A stretch of DNA of 64,000 nt from Sphingobium fuliginis (GTDB lineage Bacteria > Pseudomonadota > Alphaproteobacteria > Sphingomonadales > Sphingomonadaceae), in NCBI RefSeq assembly GCF_004152845.1, contig NZ_SEON01000010.1, forward strand, positions 44,967 through 108,966, in the 5' to 3' direction. Shown piece after piece: positions 1-7,211 of this stretch. Each line of letters begins with the position of its first letter. The stretch's first letter is position 1. Both the position numbers and the translations under genes were made by a program. The notes below the pieces were generated by a model. The model saw only the letters and a program-made list of their open reading frames with translations, ran no database searches and was not told the DNA's origin.

Positions 1-2262
1 CAGCAATTCGCTGGGCCGCGTGACCGCCGTCGAACCCTTGGTCGCGACCGGCAGATCGTCATCCCCCGCCTCCTCGGCGGCGGCCGCCGCCTTGGCCGTG
101 ACCAGACGGCTGGCGGTGCGATAGCTGTCCGCCTCCTCGGTTGCGATGGCGTGCAGCTTGCGCGCTTCGGCCGACCCGATGAAGCCCGCCTCGATCATGT
201 GATGGTCGGTGACGCCGCGCCACAGCCGCTCGAAATGGAAGCCGCCCTCCTCCGCGATCCGGCCGGTCCACCTGCCCTCTTCGTCCTGCGCATCCATCCA
301 GCGGACGGTGTTCGTCAACCGCTCGGCCTGCGCCTCATGGCTGAGTTCCGGATCGAGCGCGCCGTTGATCGCCAGCGCTTCGATGATCGCGGGATTGTAG
401 CGGCGCGGCACATAGCGCATCACCGCGCGCATCCGCCGGCCATGCTCGATCAGGTGGCGCAGGTCTTCGCCAGACCGCATGCCCCCGGTCGTTTCCAGCG
501 CCATGGATTCGACGCCATTGTCGACCAGATACTGCTCCAGCGCGGCTTCGTTCTTGAGATAGACCTCCGACCGGCCGCGCGTCGCCTTGTAGAGCGGCGG
601 CTGGGCGATAAAGAGATGCCCCGCCTCGATGATCTGCGGCATCTGGCGGTAGAAGAAGGTCAGCAGCAGCGTGCGGATATGCGCGCCGTCGACGTCGGCG
701 TCGGTCATGATGACGATCTTGTGGTAGCGCAGCTTTTCCAGGTTGAAATCGTCGCGGATGCCGGTGCCCATCGCCTGGATCAGCGTGCCGACTTCCTTGG
801 ACGAGAGCATCCGGTCGAAACGGGCGCGCTCTACGTTCAAAATCTTGCCCTTCAGCGGCAGGATCGCCTGATTATGCCGGTTGCGCCCCTGCTTGGCCGA
901 ACCGCCGGCCGAATCGCCCTCCACCAGGAAGAGTTCGGATTTGGCGGGATCGCGTTCCTGACAGTCGGCCAGCTTGCCGGGCAGCGAGGCGATGTCCATC
1001 ACCCCCTTGCGCCGGGTGAGTTCGCGCGCCTTCTTCGCGGCTTCGCGGGCGGCGGCGGCGTCGATCACCTTCTGCACGATCATGCGGCCATGCTGGGGAT
1101 TTTCCTCCAGCCATTCCGCCATCTTGTCGGCCATCAGGCTTTCCAGCGGCTGACGCACTTCGGAACTGACCAACTTGTCCTTGGTCTGCGAGGAGAATTT
1201 GGGATCGGGCAGCTTGACCGACACGATGGCGGTCAGGCCTTCGCGCATATCCTCGCCGGTCAGCGAGACCTTTTCCTTCTTCAACAGGCCGGACTTGTCG
1301 GCATAATTGTTGAGCGTCCGGGTCAGCGCAGCGCGGAAGGCGGCAAGGTGGGTGCCGCCGTCCCGCTGCGGGATGTTGTTCGTGAAACAGAGGACATTTT
1401 CATAATAGCTGTCGTTCCATTCCAGCGCGACGTCGATGGTGACATCGTCGCGGCTGCCCGAAATCGCGATCGGATCGGGCATCAGCGGCTGCTTGTTGCG
1501 GTCCAGCCACTTCACGAAGGCCGCGATGCCGCCTTCGTAAAACAGCTCGATCTCCTTCTTCTCCTCATGCCGCGCATCGATCAGGAACAGCCGCACGCCG
1601 GAATTGAGGAAGGCGAGTTCGCGATAGCGATGCTCCAGCTTCTCGAAATCGAATTCGGTGTGGTTCTTGAACGTGCCGCCGTCGCCGGGCACTTTCTCGG
1701 TCGAGGGGAGGAAAGTGACCTTCGTCCCTTTCTTGCCCGCGGGCGCGTCCCCGATCACCTTGAGCGGCGCCACGGCGTCGCCATAGGCAAAGCGCATATA
1801 ATGCTCCTTGCCGTCGCGCCAGATGTTGAGGTCGAGATATTCGCTGAGCGCGTTCACCACGCTGACGCCCACGCCGTGCAGGCCGCCCGACACCTTATAG
1901 GCGTTGTCGTCCGACGTGTTCTCGAACTTGCCGCCCGCGTGGAGCTGGGTCATGATGACCTCGGCCGCTGAGACGCCCTCTTCCTTGTGGATGTCGGTGG
2001 GGATGCCGCGGCCATTATCCTCCACGCTGACCGATCCGTCGGGATTGAGCGTGATCAGGATGCGGTCGCAATGGCCGGCCAGCGCCTCGTCTATGGCATT
2101 GTCGCTGACCTCGAACACCATATGATGCAGGCCGGAACCGTCGTCGGTGTCGCCGATATACATGCCGGGCCGCTTCCGCACGGCATCCAGCCCTTTCAGG
2201 ACCTTGATGCTGTCGGCGCCATAGGCATTGCTGTTGGGGTTGTTCTGACTTTCCTCGCTCAT
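1..2262 (-). CDS. gyrB: DNA gyrase subunit B, 3' end cut by window
   Basis: GyrB is the ATPase subunit of DNA gyrase, which introduces negative supercoils with GyrA. The minus-strand frame is open from an ATG at 2262 to base 1, giving 754 codons. The family is usually about 800-850 residues, so only the end of the C-terminal domain is missing. Visible motifs in order are EVSDNAIDEA and DNGRGIP in the GHKL ATP-binding domain, SGGLHGVGVSVVNAL, the TOPRIM EGDSAGGSAKQGR, and MTDADVDGAHI, which carries the acidic metal ligands. A long overlapping ORF on the opposite strand is an antisense shadow. The gene is transcribed leftward, away from the proposed origin. Confidence 0.97.
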   Translation of the reverse strand, partial: MSEESQNNPNSNAYGADSIKVLKGLDAVRKRPGMYIGDTDDGSGLHHMVFEVSDNAIDEALAGHCDRILITLNPDGSVSVEDNGRGIPTDIHKEEGVSAAEVIMTQLHAGGKFENTSDDNAYKVSGGLHGVGVSVVNALSEYLDLNIWRDGKEHYMRFAYGDAVAPLKVIGDAPAGKKGTKVTFLPSTEKVPGDGGTFKNHTEFDFEKLEHRYRELAFLNSGVRLFLIDARHEEKKEIELFYEGGIAAFVKWLDRNKQPLMPDPIAISGSRDDVTIDVALEWNDSYYENVLCFTNNIPQRDGGTHLAAFRAALTRTLNNYADKSGLLKKEKVSLTGEDMREGLTAIVSVKLPDPKFSSQTKDKLVSSEVRQPLESLMADKMAEWLEENPQHGRMIVQKVIDAAAAREAAKKARELTRRKGVMDIASLPGKLADCQERDPAKSELFLVEGDSAGGSAKQGRNRHNQAILPLKGKILNVERARFDRMLSSKEVGTLIQAMGTGIRDDFNLEKLRYHKIVIMTDADVDGAHIRTLLLTFFYRQMPQIIEAGHLFIAQPPLYKATRGRSEVYLKNEAALEQYLVDNGVESMALETTGGMRSGEDLRHLIEHGRRMRAVMRYVPRRYNPAIIEALAINGALDPELSHEAQAERLTNTVRWMDAQDEEGRWTGRIAEEGGFHFERLWRGVTDHHMIEAGFIGSAEARKLHAIATEEADSYRTASRLVTAKAAAAAEEAGDDDLPVATKGSTAVTRPSELL

Positions 2263-2348
2263 ATCCGAGCATATAGGGAAAAGGGGCAGCAAACTAAAGC
2301 GAAACATGGCGGCTATCGCCTGCGCCGGGCAGGGTCTATCAGGCGGCT

Positions 2349-2831
2349 ATGCGCATGATCCTGACCCTGGTCCTGATGCTTGCCGCCTGCTCCAAGAGCA
2401 GCGACGTGCTGGAGGAACTGCCCAACAGTTCGCTTGCCGGCGCACCGCGGGAGGAGGTGCCGGAAACCCGCCTGGAATCGCGCCTCGTCCGCCCGGTGAC
2501 CATTGGGGAGGACGGTCCGCGCCTCGACGCCTGCGGCGCGATGGGCCAGGCGGTGCGCGTAGGCGCCGGAGGAGCGGCGGTCCGGGCCGCGCCCTTTTCG
2601 GACGCCGGAGAAGTCGCCCGCATGGCGGAGGGCAGCCGCGCATGGGTCTGCACCCGCAGCCTCGACCAGAAATGGCTGGGCGTCGTTCTGGTCCCCGATC
2701 CTCCTGCCGACAATGCCGCGGCCCCGGTGGATTGCGGCGTGTCCGGACCGGTGGATCGCAAGCAGCCCTATGACGGCCCCTGCCCCAGCGGCTGGGTGTC
2801 GAGCGCCGCCATCCGGTTGATCGCGGGTTAG
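2349..2831 (+). CDS. small lipoprotein, SH3-like, function unknown
   Basis: A 160-residue protein that starts with a short hydrophobic stretch ending in a lipobox (LMLAAC, Cys about residue 14), so it is probably an envelope lipoprotein. The central part (VRVGAGGAAVRAAPFSDAGEVARMAEGSRAWV is the region, roughly residues 69-100) has the look of a bacterial SH3-like domain. Four later cysteines (CGAMG, VCTRS, VDCGV, GPCPSG) could form disulfides. It lies head to head with gyrB, separated by about 86 bp. A second ATG two codons downstream is an equally possible start. I do not recognise a named family. Confidence 0.75.
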   Translation: MRMILTLVLMLAACSKSSDVLEELPNSSLAGAPREEVPETRLESRLVRPVTIGEDGPRLDACGAMGQAVRVGAGGAAVRAAPFSDAGEVARMAEGSRAWVCTRSLDQKWLGVVLVPDPPADNAAAPVDCGVSGPVDRKQPYDGPCPSGWVSSAAIRLIAG

Positions 2832-2978
2832 GGGGTGCGCCGCCCGCAGGCGGGAGCGGGCGGGCGCGACATCGGCGGTGGTTTGCTGACGGCAAGGCTG
2901 GAGGCTGGCTGCGCTCGCCCCTAACCCCTCCCGCAGGCGGGAGGGGAATGCCTTATGACGACCGTCGCCACCCGGCCG
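2832..2978. repeat. GC-rich palindromic intergenic repeat
   Basis: This gap holds two nested GC hairpins built on the core CCCGCAGGCGGG. The right one (about 2923-2945) reads CCCTCCCGCAGGCGGGAGGG and is followed by GAATG. The same arrangement, including the flanking gctcgc and taaccc words, appears at 46891-47027. It is therefore a dispersed repeat and not a gene-specific site. It may also act as a bidirectional terminator between these convergent genes. Confidence 0.6.
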
Positions 2979-3485
2979 CTAAATCCCACCCAGATAATCG
3001 ATCTTGCTCAGCGGCACCCCCGCCTGCCGCAGCAGCGCATAGGCGGTCGAAACATGAAAATAGAAATTGGGCAGCGCAAAGCCCAGCGCATGGCTGCGTC
3101 CGGTAAAGCGGAATTCGCCGCGAGGGCCCTTGAGGATCACTTCCGCATCCTCCCGCCCGTCGATCCGCTCGCGAGGCACGGATTCCAGGAAGGCGATGGT
3201 CTTGCCGATCCGTTCTTGCAGGTCGGCAAAGCTCTGCTCCGTATCGGGCATGGCAACCGGATCGAGCCCACCGATGCGTGTCACCGCCCCCTTGGCGCTG
3301 TCGCTGGCATATTGCACCTGTCCGGTGAGCGGAGCCATGTCCCCGATCAGGCGCGCCTGCGTCAGCGTCAGTGGATCGATGCCCCTTTCTTCCGCATGGG
3401 CGGCGCCCTTCTCCAGAATGGCGGAAAGGTTGCGCAGCCCGCGGATGAAGACGGAAACGGTCAGGTCGTACAGGTCGGTCGCCAC
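2979..3485 (-). CDS. DUF1993 family protein
   Basis: A 168-residue soluble protein with no signal peptide. The N-terminal words (LYDLTVSVFIRGLRNLSAIL), the GxxPLTLTQARL block and the C-terminal NFYFHVSTAYALLRQAGVPLSKIDYLG match DUF1993. That family belongs to the DinB-like four-helix-bundle fold and its biochemical role is not established. The His in FHVSTAY sits where DinB-like proteins often place a metal ligand (inference). The gene stands alone, with an intrinsic terminator of the next gene upstream of it. Confidence 0.9.
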   Translation of the reverse strand: MATDLYDLTVSVFIRGLRNLSAILEKGAAHAEERGIDPLTLTQARLIGDMAPLTGQVQYASDSAKGAVTRIGGLDPVAMPDTEQSFADLQERIGKTIAFLESVPRERIDGREDAEVILKGPRGEFRFTGRSHALGFALPNFYFHVSTAYALLRQAGVPLSKIDYLGGI

Positions 3486-3544
3486 CAGGCTCTCCTCATG
3501 ATCGTGAGGCGCCTAGATATGGCGTGGATCACCACAGTCGATAC

Positions 3545-3591
3545 CCGCGCGAAATAAAAGGACCGGCCGGCGGACTCCATGCCGGCCGGTC
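3545..3591 (-). terminator. intrinsic terminator after yczE-like gene
   Basis: A perfect 11-bp inverted repeat (3561-3571 with 3581-3591, GACCGGCCGGC) with a 9-nt loop. On the minus strand it is followed by CTTTTATTT. It lies just past the stop codon of the leftward gene at 3606. Confidence 0.8.
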
Positions 3592-3605
3592 AGGGGGCAA
3601 CCGGA

Positions 3606-4208
3606 TCAGCCAAGCGCGGGGCGTTCGCGCGGGACAATGGTGAAGAAGGGCAAGGCATGGTGCACGATCCACCCGATCGTCGCCGCATAGAGCAGGGTGC
3701 CGAGGCCCACCGTGCCGCCCAGCAGCCAGCCGACCGCCAGCACGCCGATCTCGATACCGGTGCGGACCCATTTGACCGGCAATCCGGTCCGGCGGCAGAA
3801 GCCCGTCATCACCCCGTCGCGCGGGCCCGGGCCCAACCCCGCGCCGATATAAGCGCCGCCCGCAATGCCGTTGAGGACGATCCCCGCCGCCAACCAGGCG
3901 AAGCGCATGGCATAACCCTCCGGCGTGGGCAGGATCATCAGGCTGAGGTCCACCGCCGTGCCGATCACCGCAATGTTGCAGACCGTGCCGATACCGGGCC
4001 GCTGACGCAGCGGCCACCAGAGCAACAGCACGATCGCCCCGACCAGATTGACCGTCATGCCGAAACTCAGACCCAGGCGCGGCGCCAATCCCTGGTGCAG
4101 CACGTCCCAGGGATCGAGCCCCAGATCGGCGCGCAGCATCAGGGCCATGGAGAAGCCATAAAGGCCAAGACCCCAGAAAAGCTGGAAAAGGCGGCGGTGC
4201 ATCATCAT
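3606..4208 (-). CDS. yczE: YczE/YyaS/YitT-type membrane protein
   Basis: A polytopic inner-membrane protein of about 200 residues with five to six hydrophobic segments. Family words include FQLFWGLGLYGFSMALMLRA, LGLDPWDVLHQGLA and GxGPGPRDGVMTG, which match the COG2364 YczE/YitT group. No transport substrate is firmly known for this family. It is divergent from a MocR-type regulator, the same partnership as Bacillus YczR-YczE, so the regulator probably controls it. The start is uncertain: three consecutive ATG codons occur at 4208-4200 and an upstream in-frame GTG lies at 4223. No clear Shine-Dalgarno site is seen. Confidence 0.87.
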   Translation of the reverse strand: MMMHRRLFQLFWGLGLYGFSMALMLRADLGLDPWDVLHQGLAPRLGLSFGMTVNLVGAIVLLLWWPLRQRPGIGTVCNIAVIGTAVDLSLMILPTPEGYAMRFAWLAAGIVLNGIAGGAYIGAGLGPGPRDGVMTGFCRRTGLPVKWVRTGIEIGVLAVGWLLGGTVGLGTLLYAATIGWIVHHALPFFTIVPRERPALG

Positions 4209-4226
4209 GGCGGTTGAAATCACCCG

Positions 4227-4252
4227 AAATGGCCTTTTACAAAATGGCCATT
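4227..4252. promoter_or_regulatory. probable YczR operator, AAATGGCC direct repeat
   Basis: The short divergent gap holds AAATGGCC twice as a direct repeat, at 4227-4234 and 4242-4249, exactly 15 bp apart start to start. The second copy is part of a perfect palindrome, AATGGCCATT (4243-4252). MocR/GntR regulators commonly bind direct repeats near their own divergent promoters. Assigning it as the operator of the adjacent genes is inference. Confidence 0.55.
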
Positions 4253-4291
4253 ATTGGGTAAGTGGCCTCCTCCCTTTCCGGATTGGAACCT

Positions 4292-5761
4292 ATGGTCATG
4301 TCCACTTCCCTGTTGCGGCCGCCTTCCCTGCTTCGCCTGCTGGGCGCCTGGCGCGCCGAAGACAGCGCGGAGCCCGCCTATCGCCAATTGGCGCAGGCGC
4401 TGCGGATGCTGGTGCTGGATGGGCGCGTCGGCCTGAACGTCCGCCTGCCCGGGGAACGGGAACTGGCCGCCGCGCTGGGCCTCAGCCGCACGACCATCGC
4501 CGCCGCCTTCGACCGGCTGCGCGACGAAGGCTTTCTGGAAAGCCGGCAGGGATCGGGCAGCGTCACCCGCCTGCCGCCCGGCCGGATGGAACAGGCCCTG
4601 CCGGAAATCGACATGATCGACGGCGGCAATATCCTGAACTGGACCCATGCCGCATTGCCGGCCGCGCCGGGCGTGGGCCGCGCCTATCAGGTCGCGGTGG
4701 AGGCCCTGCCCGCCTTTCTGGGCGAGCTGGGGTACGATCCTTTGGGCCTGCCGCCGCTGCGCCGGGCGATCGCCGCCTATTATGAGCGGCGGGGATGTCC
4801 CACCAGTCCGGACCAGATCATCGTCACCAACGGCGCGCAGCAGGGATTTTCGCTGTTGCTCCACTGGCTGGCGGGACCGGGCGACCGGGCGGTGATCGAC
4901 CATCCCACCTATCACAATGCGATCCAGGCCTTGCAGCGCGCCCATGTCGTGCCGGTGCCTGTCGGCCTGCCCGCGCAGGGATGGGACATCGACGCGATGG
5001 AAGCGGCCTTCCGCCAGACCAGTCCGCGCTTCGCCTATATCATCGCGGATTTCCACAATCCGACGGGGCGCAGCATGGACCCGGGCACCCGCCGCGCACT
5101 GGTGGCCGCGGCGACGCGCAGCCATATGCCGCTGATCATCGACGAGACCATGGCGGCGATGGGTCTGGACAATATGCCGCCGCCGCCAGTCGCGGTGCAT
5201 GATCCTTCCGGGCGGCAGGTCATCACCCTGGGTTCGGCCAGCAAGATCTTCTGGGGTGGGCTGCGCGTCGGCTGGATTCGCGCCGATCCGCAGACCGTCG
5301 CGGCGCTGGGACGACTGCGCACGACGATGGACATGGCGAGCCCGGTGGTGGAGCAGCTTGCCGTCGCGCATCTGATCGATAGCGACGAAGGGCTTGGCCC
5401 GCGGGCGGCGATCCTGCGGGGGCGTCGCGATCATCTGCTGGGGCTGATCGAACGACACCTGCCGCACTGGCGTGCCGAATCCCCTGCCGGCGGCCTGTCG
5501 CTCTGGGCGGAACTGCCGCGCGGCGAGGCGACGGCGCTGGCCGCCATTGCCGAGAGTCATGGCGTGCGTGTCGCGCCTGGGCCGCGCTTCGGCGTGAGCG
5601 GGGCGTTCGAGCGCTTCCTCCGCCTGCCCTTCACCTTATCGGAGGAGCAACTGACCGCTGGCGTCGAGCGGTTGGCGGAAGCCGATGCGCGGCTTCACGC
5701 CCGCATGCCGCGCGGCCGCGATTCCCTGGCGGCGGCGTTGGAGGCGGATCGGTTGATCTGA
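4292..5761 (+). CDS. yczR: MocR-family regulator, YczR type
   Basis: A MocR-type transcription factor of 489 residues: an N-terminal GntR winged helix (AYRQLAQALR...LPGERELAAALGLSRTT, roughly residues 25-85) joined to a fold-type I aminotransferase domain. The PLP lysine is visible in LGSASKIFWGGLRVGWIR, and the Asp/Asn ligands in IIADFHNPTGR and PLIIDETMAAMG. Such proteins sense PLP or an amino compound and usually do not catalyse transamination. The in-frame GTG at 4262 would add ten poorly conserved residues, so I place the start at ATG 4292 (ATG 4298 is also possible). It probably regulates the divergent membrane protein gene. Confidence 0.9.
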   Translation: MVMSTSLLRPPSLLRLLGAWRAEDSAEPAYRQLAQALRMLVLDGRVGLNVRLPGERELAAALGLSRTTIAAAFDRLRDEGFLESRQGSGSVTRLPPGRMEQALPEIDMIDGGNILNWTHAALPAAPGVGRAYQVAVEALPAFLGELGYDPLGLPPLRRAIAAYYERRGCPTSPDQIIVTNGAQQGFSLLLHWLAGPGDRAVIDHPTYHNAIQALQRAHVVPVPVGLPAQGWDIDAMEAAFRQTSPRFAYIIADFHNPTGRSMDPGTRRALVAAATRSHMPLIIDETMAAMGLDNMPPPPVAVHDPSGRQVITLGSASKIFWGGLRVGWIRADPQTVAALGRLRTTMDMASPVVEQLAVAHLIDSDEGLGPRAAILRGRRDHLLGLIERHLPHWRAESPAGGLSLWAELPRGEATALAAIAESHGVRVAPGPRFGVSGAFERFLRLPFTLSEEQLTAGVERLAEADARLHARMPRGRDSLAAALEADRLI

Positions 5762-5804
5762 GCGCTGGCGGATATGGGTCATGAACTGCCATCGGCGCGG
5801 CATG

Positions 5805-5828
5805 CTCCTGCGGAGGAATCCGCAGGAG
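5805..5828. terminator. bidirectional hairpin between convergent genes
   Basis: A perfect 10-bp stem (CTCCTGCGGA with TCCGCAGGAG) around a 4-nt loop, between the convergent yczR and ThiE-like genes. It belongs to a recurrent set of TCCTGC/GCAGGA hairpins in this window (see also 14506, 50037 and 52035). No strong T-tract follows, so terminator function is inferred. Confidence 0.5.
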
Positions 5829-5883
5829 ACAAGCGGCTCGCGAGAATAAGGTGCGGCCTTTGGATCGCCCGCCCTTACCGCCG

Positions 5884-6447
5884 TCACCGGCCCGACAGGC
5901 CGTCGATGGCGGCCCAGCCGGAAGCGCCGATTGCCTTCAGCATATGCCGATGCGCCGCGTTCACCCCGCCCAGGGCGATTACCGGCATCGGGGCGAGCCG
6001 GGCCAGGGCGGCGAAGCCCGCTCGCCCCAATAGGGGTGAACCGGGGTGCGAGCGCGTCGGGAAGAGTGGCGAGAGCAGGACGATATTTGCCCCATAGCGC
6101 ACGGCTTCCGCCATCTCCCGCCCATCATGCACCGGCCTGCTGTGGAGCAGCGCCTTTCCTGCCCGCCGCCGGTCACGTCCGTGCCAGCCATCGGCACGCC
6201 AGGCCTGCGCCTGCGCCGCCGTGCCGCCCAGCATCAGCACCAGCCGCCGCCTTCGGGCAATCCGGGCGATCCGATCGAACAGGGCGCGCCGCTCCGCCGC
6301 GGCCGTGCGATAGTGCCGGAATATGACTCCCGCCTTCCCCTTGGGCAGACGGGCGACAGCAGCCAGCAGGGCGGGCTCCCCGATGCGTTCGTCGGTCATC
6401 AACCAGATCGTCGGCAATTTTTTGCGGTGGCGGCGTTGCATGGCCAT
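5884..6447 (-). CDS. ThiE-like thiamine phosphate synthase family protein
   Basis: A 187-residue, (beta/alpha)-type protein. It starts with LPTIWLMTDER and ends with PVIALGGVNAAHRHMLKAIGASGWAAIDGL, the phosphate-binding end of the ThiE/TenI TIM barrel. LLSPLFPTRSHPGSPLLG corresponds to the ThiE strand with the S/T-rich phosphate loop. ThiE joins HMP-PP and thiazole phosphate in thiamine synthesis. This copy is short (ThiE is about 210) and lacks a clear ThiE pyrophosphate DDR motif, so it could be a TenI-like paralogue. Only 17 bp separate its start from the divergent yggS. Confidence 0.8.
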   Translation of the reverse strand: MAMQRRHRKKLPTIWLMTDERIGEPALLAAVARLPKGKAGVIFRHYRTAAAERRALFDRIARIARRRRLVLMLGGTAAQAQAWRADGWHGRDRRRAGKALLHSRPVHDGREMAEAVRYGANIVLLSPLFPTRSHPGSPLLGRAGFAALARLAPMPVIALGGVNAAHRHMLKAIGASGWAAIDGLSGR

Positions 6448-6464
6448 CGCCTATAGCAGCCGCC

Positions 6465-7211
6465 ATGACGACCGACAGCATCGAAGCCGCAGACCGGCTG
6501 GCCGCGAACCGATTGGCCGAGATACACGACGCCATGGGCCGCGCCGCCCGCCTTACCGGCCGCACCGCCGACGACATCACCCTGATCGCCGTGTCGAAGA
6601 CGCAGGCGGCGGACGCCATCCGCCCGTTGATCGCGGCAGGCCAGCGGGTCTTCGGGGAAAATCGCGTGCAGGAAGCGGAAAGCAAATGGCCTGCCCTGCG
6701 GGAGGAGCATGAGGGCCTTAAACTGCACCTCGTCGGTCAGCTCCAGTCGAACAAGGCGGCCGACGCGGTCGCCCTTTTCGATGTCATCCATTCGCTCGAC
6801 CGGCCGTCGATGCTGACGGCGCTGGCCAAGGCCATGGACGCGGCGGACAGGCGGGTGCCCTGCTTCGTGCAGGTCAATATCGGTGCGGAAGCGCAAAAGG
6901 GCGGTTGTCCGATTGCCGACGTGCCCGCGTTGATCCGATCGGCCCGGGACGCGGATATTCCGCTGCTGGGCCTGATGTGCGTGCCGCCGGCCGACATCGA
7001 ACCCGCGCCCTTCTTCGCGCTGCTCGCCAAGATGGCGCGGGAGGAGGGGATGGAACAGCTCTCCATGGGCATGTCGGGGGATTATGAAACCGCGATCATG
7101 CTGGGCGCCACGCACATCCGCGTCGGCACGGCCCTGTTCGGGGAGCGCCCTGCCGCTCGCCCGGCACCGGGGAGCGGCAGGGGCATGATCAGAAACTCCC
7201 GCGAAGGGTGA
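6465..7211 (+). CDS. yggS: YggS-family PLP homeostasis protein
   Basis: A 248-residue PLP-binding protein of the YggS/PLPBP/YBL036C family, which maintains the vitamin B6 pool. The Schiff-base lysine is in LIAVSKTQ (about residue 46). GENRVQEAESKW, HLVGQLQSNKA, PCFVQVNIGAEAQKGGC and the C-terminal LSMGMSGDYETAIMLGATHIRVGTALFG are the classic family blocks. The 3' end overlaps the convergent TonB receptor gene by 23 bp. The start has almost no leader: the 17-bp divergent gap to the ThiE-like gene contains no obvious Shine-Dalgarno, so translation may be leaderless. Confidence 0.95.
   Translation: MTTDSIEAADRLAANRLAEIHDAMGRAARLTGRTADDITLIAVSKTQAADAIRPLIAAGQRVFGENRVQEAESKWPALREEHEGLKLHLVGQLQSNKAADAVALFDVIHSLDRPSMLTALAKAMDAADRRVPCFVQVNIGAEAQKGGCPIADVPALIRSARDADIPLLGLMCVPPADIEPAPFFALLAKMAREEGMEQLSMGMSGDYETAIMLGATHIRVGTALFGERPAARPAPGSGRGMIRNSREG

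Noticed and set aside
151..1971. 606-codon open frame on the plus strand
   Set aside because: It is antisense to gyrB, whose minus-strand frame shows all gyrase motifs; high-GC codon bias leaves the reverse frame open by chance.
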